From Alphaproteobacteria bacterium (GTDB taxonomy: Bacteria > Pseudomonadota > Alphaproteobacteria > Acetobacterales > Acetobacteraceae), in the NCBI GenBank assembly GCA_016869735.1, contig VGDL01000002.1:1-64000 (forward strand): a DNA stretch of 64,000 nucleotides. The letters run 5' to 3'. The notes beneath the pieces were generated by a model that worked only from the letters and a program-made list of their open reading frames with translations, ran no database searches and was not told the DNA's origin. Below, one piece after another: positions 9,361 to 18,958 of the stretch. Position 1 is the first letter of the stretch, and every line of letters begins with the position of its first letter. The position numbers were made by a program, and so were the translations under genes.

Positions 9361-10098
9361 TTATCCCTGGGACTCGGCGCCGGCCGCAGCGGCGGGCGCG
9401 TGCTTGCGGACAGTGCGCTGTTCAATGCGCTTTTCGTAGCCGGGCGGGCAGGTGATCATGCGTTTGACGAAAATGCCAGGCGTATGGATGTGGTCCGCAT
9501 CAATCTCTCCCGGCCGGACCAGATGTTCCACCTGTGCGACGGTGACGCGCGCTGCCGTTGCCATCATCGGGTTGAAGTTCCGCGCCGTTTTTCGATAGAC
9601 CAGATTGCCTTCATGATCGGCCATATAGGCGTGGATGATGGCAAGGTCGGCCACAATGCCGCGTTCCATCACATAGGTTTCGCCATCAAATTCCCGCGTT
9701 TCCTTGCCCTTCGCGACTTCCGTGCCAACGCCGGTCTTGGTGAAAAAAGCGGGAATGCCAGCACCGCCGGCGCGAATACGCTCGGCCAGCGTGCCTTGCG
9801 GGTTGAATTCAATCTCAAGCTCACCGGCCAGGTATTGCCGGGCGAATTCAGCGTTTTCGCCGACATAGCTTGAAATCATTTTGCGGATTTGGCGGGTCTT
9901 CAGCAGCAGGCCAAGCCCCGCATCATCCACCCCGGCATTGTTGGACACCACGGTCAGTTCTTTCACGCCGGAATCGCGGATGGCTTCAATCAGCAGGGTT
10001 GGAATGCCGGAAAGCCCGAAGCCGCCGGAATGGATCACCATGCCATCGCGGAGCAGGCCCGAAAGCGCTGCCTTGGCGTCTGGGTAGATTTTTTTCAT
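9361..10098 (-). CDS. scoA: 3-oxoacid CoA-transferase subunit A
   Basis: 245 aa alpha subunit. I set the start at ATG 10098, giving [12 protein letters not shown]; the 488-aa ORF-track version runs back through mutL and is an artefact. The CoA-binding GGFGLSGIP loop lies at ~25, [12 protein letters not shown] at ~55, and the long [21 protein letters not shown] region is typical. It forms a heterodimer or heterotetramer with ScoB directly downstream. It is divergent from mutL across 100 bases. Confidence 0.92.
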   Translation of the reverse strand: MKKIYPDAKAALSGLLRDGMVIHSGGFGLSGIPTLLIEAIRDSGVKELTVVSNNAGVDDAGLGLLLKTRQIRKMISSYVGENAEFARQYLAGELEIEFNPQGTLAERIRAGGAGIPAFFTKTGVGTEVAKGKETREFDGETYVMERGIVADLAIIHAYMADHEGNLVYRKTARNFNPMMATAARVTVAQVEHLVRPGEIDADHIHTPGIFVKRMITCPPGYEKRIEQRTVRKHAPAAAAGAESQG

Positions 10099-10198
10099 GC
10101 GCTGAACCCCAATGCTTGCCGTCTGGGGCTGTCTAACGGCTGTTTTGCGCTGCGGGAAGGGCTGACGCCGCGAATCGCGGCCCATGCTATAAGGCGCC

Positions 10199-11974
10199 AT
10201 GTCCGCCGCCCCCATCACCGCCCCGCGCCCGGCCATTCGCCTGCTGCCGGAAACCACCGCGAACCGCATCGCGGCCGGTGAGGTGGTGGAACGCCCGGCC
10301 GCGGCCCTCAAGGAGATCGTCGAAAACGCCTTGGATGCCGGGGCCAGGCGCATCGCCGTGACCCTCGAAGGCGGCGGGATGGACCGCATGCTTGTCGAAG
10401 ATGACGGCATCGGCATGGGGCCGGATGATCTGGCGCTGGCCGTGGAACGGCACGCCACGTCCAAATTGCCGGAAGAAGCGACGCTGTTCCGCATCGCGAC
10501 CCTGGGCTTCCGGGGGGAGGCTTTGCCTTCCATCGGCGCGGTGGCGCGGTTGGCCATCACGTCTTGCCCGCAAGGTGGCACCGCGCATCGGATCAGCGTG
10601 GAAGGCGGCGCGAAGGGCGATGTCACGCCGGCTTCCGGCGCGCCGGGCACACGGGTTGAGGTGCGGGATCTGTTCTTTGCCACCCCGGCGCGGCGGAAAT
10701 TCCTAAAGCATCCCCGCACCGAGGCCGAACATGCCGTGGAAGTGGTGCGCCGCCTGGCGCTGGCCTGGCCGGAGGTGGCGTTTCGTGTGGAAAGCGATGG
10801 GCGGGAACTCCTGTCCCTGCCCGCCACGGATCAGAATGACCGCATCAGGCAGGTGCTGGGCGCGGATTTTGCCGCCGCTTGCGTGCCGGTGGAAGCGGTT
10901 TCCGAGAGGCTCGATATCAGCGGGCTTGCCGCCCTGCCATCGCATCACCGGCCTACCACGCTCGGCCAGCATCTGGTGGTGAACCGCCGCCCGGTGCGTG
11001 ACCCGCTGCTGCGCGTGGCCTTGCGCGTGGCCTATCGCGATGTGATCCCGCAGGGGCGCCACCCCGTCGCCGCGCTATTCCTGCAAGTGCCGCCGGAGAC
11101 CGTGGATGTGAATGTGCATCCGATGAAGACCGAGCTTCGCTTTCGTGACGGCGAAGCGGTGCGGGGGGCCATGATCTCCGCCTTGCGTAAGGCGTTGGCG
11201 ATTGGGGCCGGGACGGTGGTGGCGGTGCCCTCGCTGGCTGGTGCGGCGCCCGTGACCGGCTTCAGCGAAGCCTTGCCCGTTTTGCCCCAATCCATGCCGC
11301 GCCCGCCGGGGCTGCCGCAGCCGCGACTGCCCTTGGGCTTTCGCCCGCCGAGCCTGCCGCCGCCGCCGGCTGCCACGCCGATGGATGCCGCGCATCCCCT
11401 GGGCCGTGCCGTGGCGCAGATACTGGACACCTATATCATTGCCGAAGCGTCGGATGGTTCGCTGGTGCTGGTAGATCAGCACGCCGCGCATGAACGCCTG
11501 ACGCATGAGGCACTCAGCGCGCAGCTGCTTGAAGGCGGCGTGCGCGCCCAGCCTTTGCTGGTGCCGGCGGTGGTGGATATGCCGCCTGCCGATGCTGCGC
11601 GCCTGCTGGGCGCGGCGGAAGCCTTGGCGCGGCTGGGGCTGGAAATTGAGGGCTTTGGCGCCGGCGCGGTGCTGGTGCGAAGCCTGCCGGCCTTGCTCGG
11701 CGCCGCCGATCCCGCGCCGCTGCTGCGCGACATGGCCGAGGAATTGGCTGAAGACGCTGAAAGTATCGCCCTGGAACGCAAGCTGGATGCGGCGATTGCC
11801 AGGCTTGCCTGCCATGGAAGTATTCGTGCCGGGCGCAGGCTTAATGCCGCCGAGATGGATGCGCTGCTGCGCCAGATGGAAGCGACCCCGCGCGCTGCGA
11901 CCTGCAGCCATGGCAGGCCCACGGTGTTGAAGCTGGATGCGGCGGCTTTGGAGCGCATGTTTGGGCGGCGGTAG
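10199..11974 (+). CDS. mutL: DNA mismatch repair protein MutL
   Basis: 591 aa. The N-terminal GHKL ATPase domain shows RIAAGEVVERP, ENALDAGA, DDGIGM and GFRGEALPSI. A proline-rich linker follows at ~350-400. The C-terminal dimerisation domain contains DQHAAHERLTHE, an exact DQHA(X)2E(X)4E endonuclease motif, plus ACHGSIRAG and CSHGRPT (usually CPHGRP). It should therefore be a nicking MutL of the kind found in bacteria without MutH. MutS is not in this window. A TATAAG box sits just before the start codon, and the inverted repeat CCGCG-AAT-CGCGG precedes it. Confidence 0.95.
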   Translation: MSAAPITAPRPAIRLLPETTANRIAAGEVVERPAAALKEIVENALDAGARRIAVTLEGGGMDRMLVEDDGIGMGPDDLALAVERHATSKLPEEATLFRIATLGFRGEALPSIGAVARLAITSCPQGGTAHRISVEGGAKGDVTPASGAPGTRVEVRDLFFATPARRKFLKHPRTEAEHAVEVVRRLALAWPEVAFRVESDGRELLSLPATDQNDRIRQVLGADFAAACVPVEAVSERLDISGLAALPSHHRPTTLGQHLVVNRRPVRDPLLRVALRVAYRDVIPQGRHPVAALFLQVPPETVDVNVHPMKTELRFRDGEAVRGAMISALRKALAIGAGTVVAVPSLAGAAPVTGFSEALPVLPQSMPRPPGLPQPRLPLGFRPPSLPPPPAATPMDAAHPLGRAVAQILDTYIIAEASDGSLVLVDQHAAHERLTHEALSAQLLEGGVRAQPLLVPAVVDMPPADAARLLGAAEALARLGLEIEGFGAGAVLVRSLPALLGAADPAPLLRDMAEELAEDAESIALERKLDAAIARLACHGSIRAGRRLNAAEMDALLRQMEATPRAATCSHGRPTVLKLDAAALERMFGRR

Positions 11975-12009
11975 TCAATAGGAATAGTTTAACGTGAAAC
12001 GCTGGCGCC

Positions 12010-12936
12010 TTACCCTCCATAAGCCAGCACCGCCGCCGCCAAATCCTCCCCGGCCCAGCCCACGGATTTGAAGGCAGTGATCTGATCAGCACTTTGCCGG
12101 CCAGGATGGGTGCCGCGGCAAAGCTCGGCCAAATCCGCCACCACATGGGCTTCCGTTATCGCGCCTTCCGCGATCGCCTGCACCACATCGCCGGCCTCGG
12201 CCAGCCCGCCGGCGCGGGTATCCACCACCAAAAGGGCACGTTGCAGCGCCAGCGCATCGGCTTCGCGCATATCGGGACGATAGGCGCCCACCAAATCCAG
12301 ATGCACCCCCGGCTTCAGCGCCGCGCCGGGGATCAGGGGTTCGGTCGCCAGCGTGGCGGCGCTGATGATATCGGCGCCGGCGAAATCCGGCGTTACAACC
12401 GCCCGCGCCGGCATTCCATGCGCGGCAAGCTGCCCGGCCAGGCGCGCGGCGTTTTCGCCCTTGCGCGACCAGATCGCGATATCCTTGATCGGAAAACAGG
12501 CAGCGTAAGCCTCCGCCAGGGCATGGGCGACCTTGCCGCTGCCCAGCAGCAGCAGCCGCGAACTCTCGGGCCGGGCCAAATAACGCGCCGCCAAAACGCT
12601 CGCCGCCGCCGTGCGCCGATCCGTCAATTCGCCGCCATCCAGCATGGCAAGCGGTGCCCCGGTGGTGGCATCTGAGAGCAAATAGCTGGCATGAACTGCG
12701 GGCAGGCCGCGCCCATCATTGCCCGGCGCGACATGGACAATCTTGACGCCGTAATGCCCGCCGGCGCGCCAGGCCGGCATCAAGAGCAGGGTGTTTTGCG
12801 CGCCCGCGCCATCCGGCCAGCCATGGCGGTGGCGCAGCGGCGCTTCGCAGCCTTGCCGAAACATCTCGGCCAGGGCTTCGATCAGCCTATCCCAGGGCAG
12901 CGCCGCCCGGATTGCCGCCTTGTCCATTTGCCGCAT
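12010..12936 (-). CDS. Ornithine cyclodeaminase / mu-crystallin family protein
   Basis: 308 aa NAD(P)-dependent enzyme with the family's Rossmann motif LLLLGSGKVAHALAEAY at ~135-150 and the substrate-side segments HYGVKIVHVAPGN and LDGGELTDRRTAA. Relatives include ornithine cyclodeaminase, lysine cyclodeaminase, ketimine reductase and alanine or octopine-type dehydrogenases, so the exact reaction is open. It is divergent from an amino-acid ABC transporter, which fits an amino-acid or imino-acid substrate (inference). A short perfect dyad lies about 30 bases upstream of its start. Confidence 0.85.
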   Translation of the reverse strand: MRQMDKAAIRAALPWDRLIEALAEMFRQGCEAPLRHRHGWPDGAGAQNTLLLMPAWRAGGHYGVKIVHVAPGNDGRGLPAVHASYLLSDATTGAPLAMLDGGELTDRRTAAASVLAARYLARPESSRLLLLGSGKVAHALAEAYAACFPIKDIAIWSRKGENAARLAGQLAAHGMPARAVVTPDFAGADIISAATLATEPLIPGAALKPGVHLDLVGAYRPDMREADALALQRALLVVDTRAGGLAEAGDVVQAIAEGAITEAHVVADLAELCRGTHPGRQSADQITAFKSVGWAGEDLAAAVLAYGG

Positions 12937-12966
12937 GCTGCTGCCTCCGCGATTCCTGGCTTGGGT

Positions 12967-12979
12967 GTGGCATTGCCAC
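12967..12979. promoter_or_regulatory. Short perfect dyad upstream of OCD-family gene
   Basis: GTGGCA-T-TGCCAC, perfect 6-bp arms around one base, about 30 bases from the start of the minus-strand gene. It could be a repressor or activator site, but by chance such a dyad is not rare in high-GC DNA. Confidence 0.25.
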
Positions 12980-13082
12980 GCCGGGAAGGGAAGCGGTGGC
13001 GCGGGAATTGCTGAGCCTGCGGGATGACACAGCCAGCCCCTGCCGGAGAACCGCGCTTGATCAAGCCGTTAGGCGCTGTTCT

Positions 13083-13120
13083 GCCCAGGCCAAGGCAAGG
13101 CAGGCCAGATGGGCCTGGGC
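13083..13120 (+). repeat. Inverted repeat in ABC operon leader region
   Basis: GCCCAGGCC and GGCCTGGGC, perfect 9-bp arms separated by 20 bases. No T-run follows, so it is not an ordinary terminator. It could be an mRNA leader structure or an operator for the amino-acid transporter operon. Confidence 0.3.
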
Positions 13121-13241
13121 ACGGTGCTTGCGGGAATGCCCTGCTATCCGGTAACGCAGTGCTCACCGAAGCAGCAACCACGACGTTGCAGAGGAACTAT
13201 CCCGCCCCCAGGGCCGGGCAAGAATGCAGGAGAGGCGCATA

Positions 13242-14444
13242 ATGTCAGAAACAACGAGCGACCCGCGCTATAAGCGGCGCCCGCCCAAACGCCCGCTCCG
13301 GCTTTCCTGGTCGGATGAACGGGTGCGCGGCATTTTCTGGCAAATTGTGGTCGTCGCCCTTGTTGGCAGCGTGATCTATTGGCTCTGGAGCAATACATCC
13401 CACAATCTGGCGGTGCGGCGCATTGCGACCGGCTTCGGCTTCCTGGACCGCGAGGCAGGCTTGCCAATCGCCGAAAGCCTGATCCCCTATGATCCCACCA
13501 ATACCTATGCCCGCGCGTTGCTGGTGGGGGTGCTGAATACCCTGAAGGTGGCCGTAATTGGCGTGGTGCTGGCAACAATCCTGGGCACCGCCATCGGCAT
13601 TGCGCGGCTTTCCAAGAATTTCCTGCTGTCGCGCATTGCCGGCGCCTATATCGAGATCATTCGCGATCTGCCGCTGCTGCTGCAATTGCTGTTCTGGTAC
13701 ACCGTCATGCAGGGCCTGCCCGGGCCGCGCCAGGCGCTGCGCCCGATGGAAGGCGTGGTGCTGTCCAATCGCGGGCTTAAGCTGCCGGCGCTGGTGTGGG
13801 AAAACGCGCATACGGCGGCGCTGGTCGTGTTTCTACTCGGCATTGTCGCAACCTGGGTTTATGCGCGCATGGCACGCGCCAAACAGATGGCGGATGGCCA
13901 GCCGCGCAAGGTTTGGGCCACCGCGCTCGGCTTGATGCTGGCGCTGCCCATTGTTGTTTGGTGGGGCCTTGGTGCCCCGTGGGAGATTGAATATCCCGTG
14001 CTGCGCGGCTTCAATTTCCGTGGCGGCATGAATATCAGCCCCGAATATTTTGCCCTGCTGATCGGGCTTGTTACCTATACCGCGGGCTTCATCGCGGAAG
14101 TGGTGCGCGCCGGCATCATGTCGGTCAATCACGGGCAATGGGAAGCGGCGCAGGCGCTTGGCCTTAGGCATGGTTCGGTGCTGCGCCTGATTGTCATGCC
14201 GCAGGCGCTGCGCGTCATCATCCCGCCCATGACATCAAATTACTTGAACCTGACCAAGAATTCTTCGCTCGCGGTGGCGATTGGCTATCAGGATATTGTC
14301 TCCATCGCCAATACCACGCTGAACCAAACCGGGCAGGCAATTGAAGGCATTGCCATCATCATGGCGGTCTATCTGACGATCAGCCTTTCGATCAGCCTAT
14401 TCATGAATTGGTATAATGCGCGCATCGCGCTGGTTGAAAGGTAA
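13242..14444 (+). CDS. aapQ: Amino-acid ABC transporter permease (AapQ/BztB-like)
   Basis: 400 aa inner-membrane permease of the HisM/AapQM type. ATG 13242 follows GGAGAGG. After a basic cytoplasmic leader (YKRRPPKRP) and TM1 there is a long periplasmic loop, then several TMs; the C-terminal EAA loop EAAQALGLRHGSVLRLIVMPQALR contacts the ATPase. The ~400 aa size with extra N-terminal TMs matches AapQ/BztB, which import general L-amino acids or glutamate/aspartate. It is followed after 11 bases by the partner permease. Confidence 0.88.
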   Translation: MSETTSDPRYKRRPPKRPLRLSWSDERVRGIFWQIVVVALVGSVIYWLWSNTSHNLAVRRIATGFGFLDREAGLPIAESLIPYDPTNTYARALLVGVLNTLKVAVIGVVLATILGTAIGIARLSKNFLLSRIAGAYIEIIRDLPLLLQLLFWYTVMQGLPGPRQALRPMEGVVLSNRGLKLPALVWENAHTAALVVFLLGIVATWVYARMARAKQMADGQPRKVWATALGLMLALPIVVWWGLGAPWEIEYPVLRGFNFRGGMNISPEYFALLIGLVTYTAGFIAEVVRAGIMSVNHGQWEAAQALGLRHGSVLRLIVMPQALRVIIPPMTSNYLNLTKNSSLAVAIGYQDIVSIANTTLNQTGQAIEGIAIIMAVYLTISLSISLFMNWYNARIALVER

Positions 14445-14455
14445 GGGGGCCAGCC

Positions 14456-15577
14456 ATGAGCGACGCAAGCATTTCCACGGGGCCCCGCAAGCCGCCGATC
14501 ACGGCGGTGGGGCCCATTGCCTGGGCCAAGACCAATCTGTTTTCCGGTTGGCTTTCAACGGCGGTGACGTTGGCGCTTGGCTATTTGCTGATCAAGGCTG
14601 CACTGTCCTTTGTTGATTGGGCCTTCATCAATGCCATCTGGTCGGTGCCTTCCAATGCGCAGGGGCCGCAGACGCAAATCTGCCGCGATATGCAGGGTTC
14701 CGGCGCCTGCTGGGCGGTGATTGGTGAAAAGCACCGCTTCATGCTGTTTGGCACCTATCCTTATGAGGAACATTGGCGCCCGGCCCTGGCCTGCGTTTTG
14801 TTCGTGGTGCTCTACATCATCTCGGCCATCCGGCGCTTCTGGCGCTGGGAATTGGCCTTGGTTTGGATCGGCATGCTGACTGCCATTGGCATGCTGATGT
14901 GGGGTGGCATTTTCGGCCTTTCCTATGTGCCGCAGGAACGCTGGGGCGGCTTGCCGATTACGCTGATCCTGGCGACTTTCGGGCTGGCCTTTGCCTTTCC
15001 GCTGTCGATCCTGGTCGCCCTTGGCCGGCGTTCATCCCTGCCGGCGATCAAGGTTTTGTGTGTGCTTTACGTGGAATTGATCCGCGGCGTGCCGCTGATC
15101 AGCCTGCTGTTCATGGCAAGCGTCATGTTTCCGCTTTTCCTGCCGGAAGGCATGAATATTGATAAGCTGCTCCGCGCACAGATTGCCATCATCCTTTTCG
15201 CCGGCGCTTATTTGGCGGAAGTGGTGCGCGGCGGGCTGCAGGCGCTGCCCAAGGGCCAATATGAAGCGGCCGATGCCATGGGGCTTTCCTTTTGGCAAAA
15301 GACCGGGCTGATCATCCTGCCCCAGGCGCTGCGCATGGTGATCCCGCCCTTGGTGAATACCTTCATCGGCTTCTTCAAGGATACGTCGCTCGTGCTGATC
15401 ATCGGCATCTTCGATCTGCTGACGGCTGGCAAGACCGCGATTGTGGAACCCGCCTGGCAGGGCTTTGGTGTTGAGGTCTATGTCTTTATCGGCAGTATCT
15501 ACCTTATCTTTTGCTATGCCATGTCAAAATACAGCCGCGGGTTGGAGGCGGAGCTGAACCGCCATCGCCACCGCTGA
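14456..15577 (+). CDS. aapM: Amino-acid ABC transporter permease (AapM/BztC-like)
   Basis: 373 aa second permease. The N-terminal region has two TMs around a loop with two Cys ([13 protein letters not shown]). The core domain has an EAA motif, [24 protein letters not shown], near 250-275, and conserved [18 protein letters not shown]. It forms a heterodimer with the upstream AapQ-like subunit and is 20 bases from the ATPase gene, so the three genes are one operon. Confidence 0.88.
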   Translation: MSDASISTGPRKPPITAVGPIAWAKTNLFSGWLSTAVTLALGYLLIKAALSFVDWAFINAIWSVPSNAQGPQTQICRDMQGSGACWAVIGEKHRFMLFGTYPYEEHWRPALACVLFVVLYIISAIRRFWRWELALVWIGMLTAIGMLMWGGIFGLSYVPQERWGGLPITLILATFGLAFAFPLSILVALGRRSSLPAIKVLCVLYVELIRGVPLISLLFMASVMFPLFLPEGMNIDKLLRAQIAIILFAGAYLAEVVRGGLQALPKGQYEAADAMGLSFWQKTGLIILPQALRMVIPPLVNTFIGFFKDTSLVLIIGIFDLLTAGKTAIVEPAWQGFGVEVYVFIGSIYLIFCYAMSKYSRGLEAELNRHRHR

Positions 15578-15597
15578 GCCTTTGGGAACACAGAAAC

Positions 15598-16389
15598 ATG
15601 AGCGCTTCCGCTGATCTTGCCCAAATCGCTTCCGCCGCCAAGGCAGATGCGCCCCCCGCCATTGAATTGGCCGGCGTCAATAAATGGTTCGGCGCGCTGC
15701 ATGTGCTGCGCGATGTGAACCTTGCCGTGGCACCGGGTGAACGCGTTGTGGTTTGCGGGCCTTCGGGGTCCGGCAAATCCACCATGATCCGCTGCATCAA
15801 CCGGCTTGAAATGCACCAGGAAGGCCGCATTGCGGTCGAAGGGATCGAACTTTCCGATGATGTGCGCGCGCTGGATGCGATCCGGCGCGAAGTTGGCATG
15901 GTGTTCCAGTCCTTCAATCTTTTCCCGCATCTGACAGTGCTGGAAAACTGCACCCTGGCGCCCATCTGGGTGCGGCGCATGCCGAAGAAGGATGCGGAAG
16001 AATTGGCGATGGAATTGCTCGCCCGCGTCAAAATCCCTGAACAGGCCAAGAAATATCCGGGCCAGCTTTCCGGTGGGCAGCAGCAGCGCGTGGCGATTGC
16101 GCGCGCCCTTTGCATGCGCCCCAAGATCATGTTGTTCGACGAGCCGACCTCAGCGCTCGATCCCGAAATGATCAAGGAAGTGCTGGATGTGATGGTGGAA
16201 TTGGCCGGCACGGGCATGACCATGATGGTGGTGACCCATGAAATGGGCTTTGCCCGGCAGGTCGCCGACCGCGTGGTGTTTATGGATCAAGGTGAGGTGG
16301 TTGAAGTCGGCACCCCCGATCAGGTCTTCAATGCACCAAAGACCGACCGGCTCAAGCTATTCCTGAGCCAGATCCTGCGCGGGCATTGA
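15598..16389 (+). CDS. aapP: Amino-acid ABC transporter ATP-binding protein (AapP-like)
   Basis: 263 aa polar amino-acid ABC ATPase. The ORF-track version begins within aapM; ATG 15598 is the reasonable start. Motifs in order: Walker [10 protein letters not shown] (~55), Q-loop FQSFNLFPH, signature LSGGQQQR, Walker [14 protein letters not shown], switch VTHEM. It has a 20-30 residue N-terminal tail before [11 protein letters not shown]. It powers uptake through the two permeases just upstream. No binding protein is encoded within the operon. Confidence 0.92.
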   Translation: MSASADLAQIASAAKADAPPAIELAGVNKWFGALHVLRDVNLAVAPGERVVVCGPSGSGKSTMIRCINRLEMHQEGRIAVEGIELSDDVRALDAIRREVGMVFQSFNLFPHLTVLENCTLAPIWVRRMPKKDAEELAMELLARVKIPEQAKKYPGQLSGGQQQRVAIARALCMRPKIMLFDEPTSALDPEMIKEVLDVMVELAGTGMTMMVVTHEMGFARQVADRVVFMDQGEVVEVGTPDQVFNAPKTDRLKLFLSQILRGH

Positions 16390-16400
16390 ATGCCCGCCAT

Positions 16401-16437
16401 GCGCGGGATGCGGGGCAAAGCTCTTGCATCCCCGCGC
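16401..16437 (+). terminator. Stem-loop after aap operon (weak terminator candidate)
   Basis: GCGCGGGATGC pairs with GCATCCCCGCGC (one bulged base) around a 14-nt loop, between aapP and kup. No T-run follows, so it may be a Rho-dependent or RNA-stabilising 3' end, or simply a hairpin in the kup leader. Confidence 0.3.
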
Positions 16438-16459
16438 TGAAGGCGCAGAGTTCGTTACC

Positions 16460-18343
16460 ATGAGCACTCCCGCCGCTTCAGACCGCGCTACACCGTCGCT
16501 CGCCCTGATTTTGGGCGTGCTGGGTGTTGTCTATGGCGATATAGGTACATCGCCGCTCTATGCCATGCGCGCCGCTGCCAGCCATTTTGAGGATGGCGGC
16601 GTGGAAGCGTGGGAAGTGCTGGGCCTGCTCAGCCTAATTATCTGGTCGCTCATCCTGACGGTGACGGTGAAATATGTGGCGTTCGTGCTGCGTGCCGATA
16701 ATAGGGGTGAAGGCGGCATATTGGCGCTGATGGCGCTCGCGCAGCGCAGCGTCGAAAATGCGCGGCTGCGCTGGGCTTTGGCGCTGATTGGCATCGCCGG
16801 GGCCTGCCTGTTTTTTGGTGATGGCATCATCACGCCGGCGATTTCGGTGTTGTCGGCGGTGGAGGGGCTCAAGGTTGTCTCACCGCATCTGGAAAAGGCG
16901 GTATTGCCGATTTCAGTCGTGATCCTTCTCGCGCTGTTTTTGGTGCAATATCGCGGCACTGCCAAAATGGGGGCGATCTTCGGCCCCATTTGCGCTGCCT
17001 GGTTTTTCGTCTTGGGGCTGCTGGGGCTTTGGGAAGTGCTGCATAATCCGGGCGTGTTGGCAGCCATTTCGCCCCATTGGGCCGTTTCCTTCTGTGTTCA
17101 CTACAAGCTTATGGCCTTCATCGCCTTCGGATCGGTTGTGCTGGCGGTGACCGGGGCCGAAGCGCTTTACGCCGATATGGGGCATTTCGGGCGCCGGCCC
17201 ATTCGCTGGGCATGGCTCGTGATTGTGCTGCCGGCGCTGGTGCTGAATTATCTTGGCCAAGGCGCGCTTTTGCTGCGCGATCCGGCCGCACTCGAAAATC
17301 CATTCTTTCTGCTGGCGCCCGAATGGTTCCGCCTGCCCTTGGTGTTTCTGGCAACGGCGGCCACCATTATCGCCAGCCAGGCGATGATTTCCGGCGCCTA
17401 TACCATTGCGCGGCAATGTGTGCAGCTTGGCTTCCTGCCCCGGCTTCTGGTGCGCCACACGAGTGAGACGGAAGAAGGCCAGATTTATATGCCGCAGGTG
17501 AATTTTGCGCTCCTGATCGGTGTGCTGATTCTGGTGGTGACCTTCCGCGATTCCGAAAGGCTCGCGGCGGCTTACGGCATTGCGGTGACAGGCACCTTTG
17601 TTTGCACATCCTGCCTTGCCATGGTTGTGTTTCATCGCAAATTCGGCTGGCCTTTGCTTGGCATGCTTGGCGTTTTCCTGCCGTTGCTGGCGCTTGATCT
17701 CGCGTTTTTCCTCTCCAACGTGCTGAAAATCCCCGAAGGTGGCTATGTGCCGCTGGTGCTGGGGGTGGTGCTTTTTGTCATCATGCTGACCTGGCATCGC
17801 GGGCGGGAATTGCTGTTTGCCCGCATCCGCCAGGATGGGCTGCCGCTGAAATCTTTCATCGCCCGCCTGCCGCAATCGCGCACCGTGCGCGTGCCGGGGA
17901 CCGCGGTATTCATGACCAGCCAGGCAGAATTCCTGCCCGGCGCGCTGCTGCATAATTTGAAGCACAACAAGGTTCTGCATGAACGCGTGCTGTTTGTGAC
18001 TGTCACGAATGAGGATGTGCCGCAAATGGGTGCTGATCGGCGCCGGTCGGTCGAGGAATTGGCGCCGAATATCCATCGCGTTTCCCTGCACTACGGCTTC
18101 CAGGAAAGCCCCAATATCCCGCGTGAGCTTGAAGCCCTGGCCGAATTCGGCATCCCTTATGAGCCGATGCAGACCTCCTATTTCCTGGGGCGGGAGACGG
18201 TGGTGGCAGCCGCCGTGCCGAAAATGTCGCGCTGGCGGCAATGGCTGTTTGTGGTGCTCAGCCGCAATTCGCTGCCGGCCACCGAGTTTTTCCGCATTCC
18301 ATCGGACCGCGTGGTGGAATTGGGCGTGAAGGTCGCGATCTGA
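16460..18343 (+). CDS. kup: Low-affinity potassium uptake protein Kup
   Basis: 627 aa K+/H+ symporter. I set the start at ATG 16460 so that the hallmark first [20 protein letters not shown] is near residue 20-40. About 12 TMs follow, including [33 protein letters not shown] ~180-residue soluble C-terminal domain (from [13 protein letters not shown]) ends the protein, as usual in Kup/HAK/KT proteins. The upstream ORF-track extension lacks family residues. No K+ riboswitch-like leader was apparent. Confidence 0.95.
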   Translation: MSTPAASDRATPSLALILGVLGVVYGDIGTSPLYAMRAAASHFEDGGVEAWEVLGLLSLIIWSLILTVTVKYVAFVLRADNRGEGGILALMALAQRSVENARLRWALALIGIAGACLFFGDGIITPAISVLSAVEGLKVVSPHLEKAVLPISVVILLALFLVQYRGTAKMGAIFGPICAAWFFVLGLLGLWEVLHNPGVLAAISPHWAVSFCVHYKLMAFIAFGSVVLAVTGAEALYADMGHFGRRPIRWAWLVIVLPALVLNYLGQGALLLRDPAALENPFFLLAPEWFRLPLVFLATAATIIASQAMISGAYTIARQCVQLGFLPRLLVRHTSETEEGQIYMPQVNFALLIGVLILVVTFRDSERLAAAYGIAVTGTFVCTSCLAMVVFHRKFGWPLLGMLGVFLPLLALDLAFFLSNVLKIPEGGYVPLVLGVVLFVIMLTWHRGRELLFARIRQDGLPLKSFIARLPQSRTVRVPGTAVFMTSQAEFLPGALLHNLKHNKVLHERVLFVTVTNEDVPQMGADRRRSVEELAPNIHRVSLHYGFQESPNIPRELEALAEFGIPYEPMQTSYFLGRETVVAAAVPKMSRWRQWLFVVLSRNSLPATEFFRIPSDRVVELGVKVAI

Positions 18344-18404
18344 AAAGTGATTGGGGCTTCGCCCGCCCCTGCCCATTTACTGGCCTGGAAAGCAGGAGGT
18401 GTGC

Positions 18405-18782
18405 ATGGACACCAAGTTGGTGACACTCTCTCTGGTCGCGGGGCCGGGTTTCCCCACAGGCTGCGTTGATCACCGCTATGAAATTGAACTCGCCCTGGAT
18501 GCGGCGGGACACCCGGATGCGAAGGCATGGGCAGAAGACCCGGCCCCTTGGCGCGCGCGGCGCCATCGCCCGGATGCGCCGCCTGAACAGGGTGATGTGC
18601 AATATGATGGTGATAATGGCTGGTTCATTCGCTTCAGCGGCAGCCTGGCCGAGCGCCTTGACGCGCCTGAAGCGCATTTCGATCCTGGCAGCAGCCCCAT
18701 CCGACCGGGCGAGCATGTGACGATCACGGAACCCGATGGCGGGGTTTATGATTACCGCATTGTTGGCGTGGGGGCGCTTTGA
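18405..18782 (+). CDS. Hypothetical protein, 125 aa
   Basis: Not recognised. The start at ATG 18405 has an excellent ribosome-binding site (AGGAGGTGTGC). The product is acidic, soluble, without signal peptide or TM, with several Gly/Asp-Gly turns and a C terminus reading PIRPGEHVTITEPDGGVYDYRIVGV, which looks like a small beta-rich domain end. It lies 61 bases after kup on the same strand. Codon use matches its neighbours, supporting a real gene. Confidence 0.65.
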   Translation: MDTKLVTLSLVAGPGFPTGCVDHRYEIELALDAAGHPDAKAWAEDPAPWRARRHRPDAPPEQGDVQYDGDNGWFIRFSGSLAERLDAPEAHFDPGSSPIRPGEHVTITEPDGGVYDYRIVGVGAL

Positions 18783-18958
18783 TCGGGACCTAAATCAAGC
18801 CGCATCACCCCAAGGCATCACACGCATAAGGCAGCGGATGCGCTGCATGGCGCAGTGCTTGGCCACTATTTCTTGATCTTTCTCAATACTGCTTCCAGGC
18901 CCCGTTCCATAATGCCTTGGGTTGAGTATTCGCGGGGCAACCCATTGGGGGATGTGTA

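Larger units (their letters stand above)
12937..13241. other. Non-coding gap between divergent genes
   Basis: About 305 bases between the ornithine-cyclodeaminase-family gene and the ABC operon. I see no credible gene; the 72-80 aa ORFs here look like shadows. It holds a 13-bp dyad (12967-12979), a 9-bp-arm inverted repeat (13083-13120) and a good ribosome-binding site (GCAGGAGAGG) for the first permease. The periplasmic binding protein gene often found at this position in aap/bzt operons is absent. Confidence 0.6.

Noticed and set aside
9361-10827. 488-aa ORF as a long CoA-transferase or fusion
   Set aside because: The N-terminal extension is antisense to mutL; ScoA begins at 10098 with the family N terminus.
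16913-18376. 487-aa minus-strand ORF under kup
   Set aside because: His/Gln/Arg-rich shadow sequence antisense to a clear membrane transporter.
18783-18958. Possible gene or riboswitch between the 125-aa gene and the glyoxalase-like gene
   Set aside because: No open frame with coding character and no recognised RNA motif.
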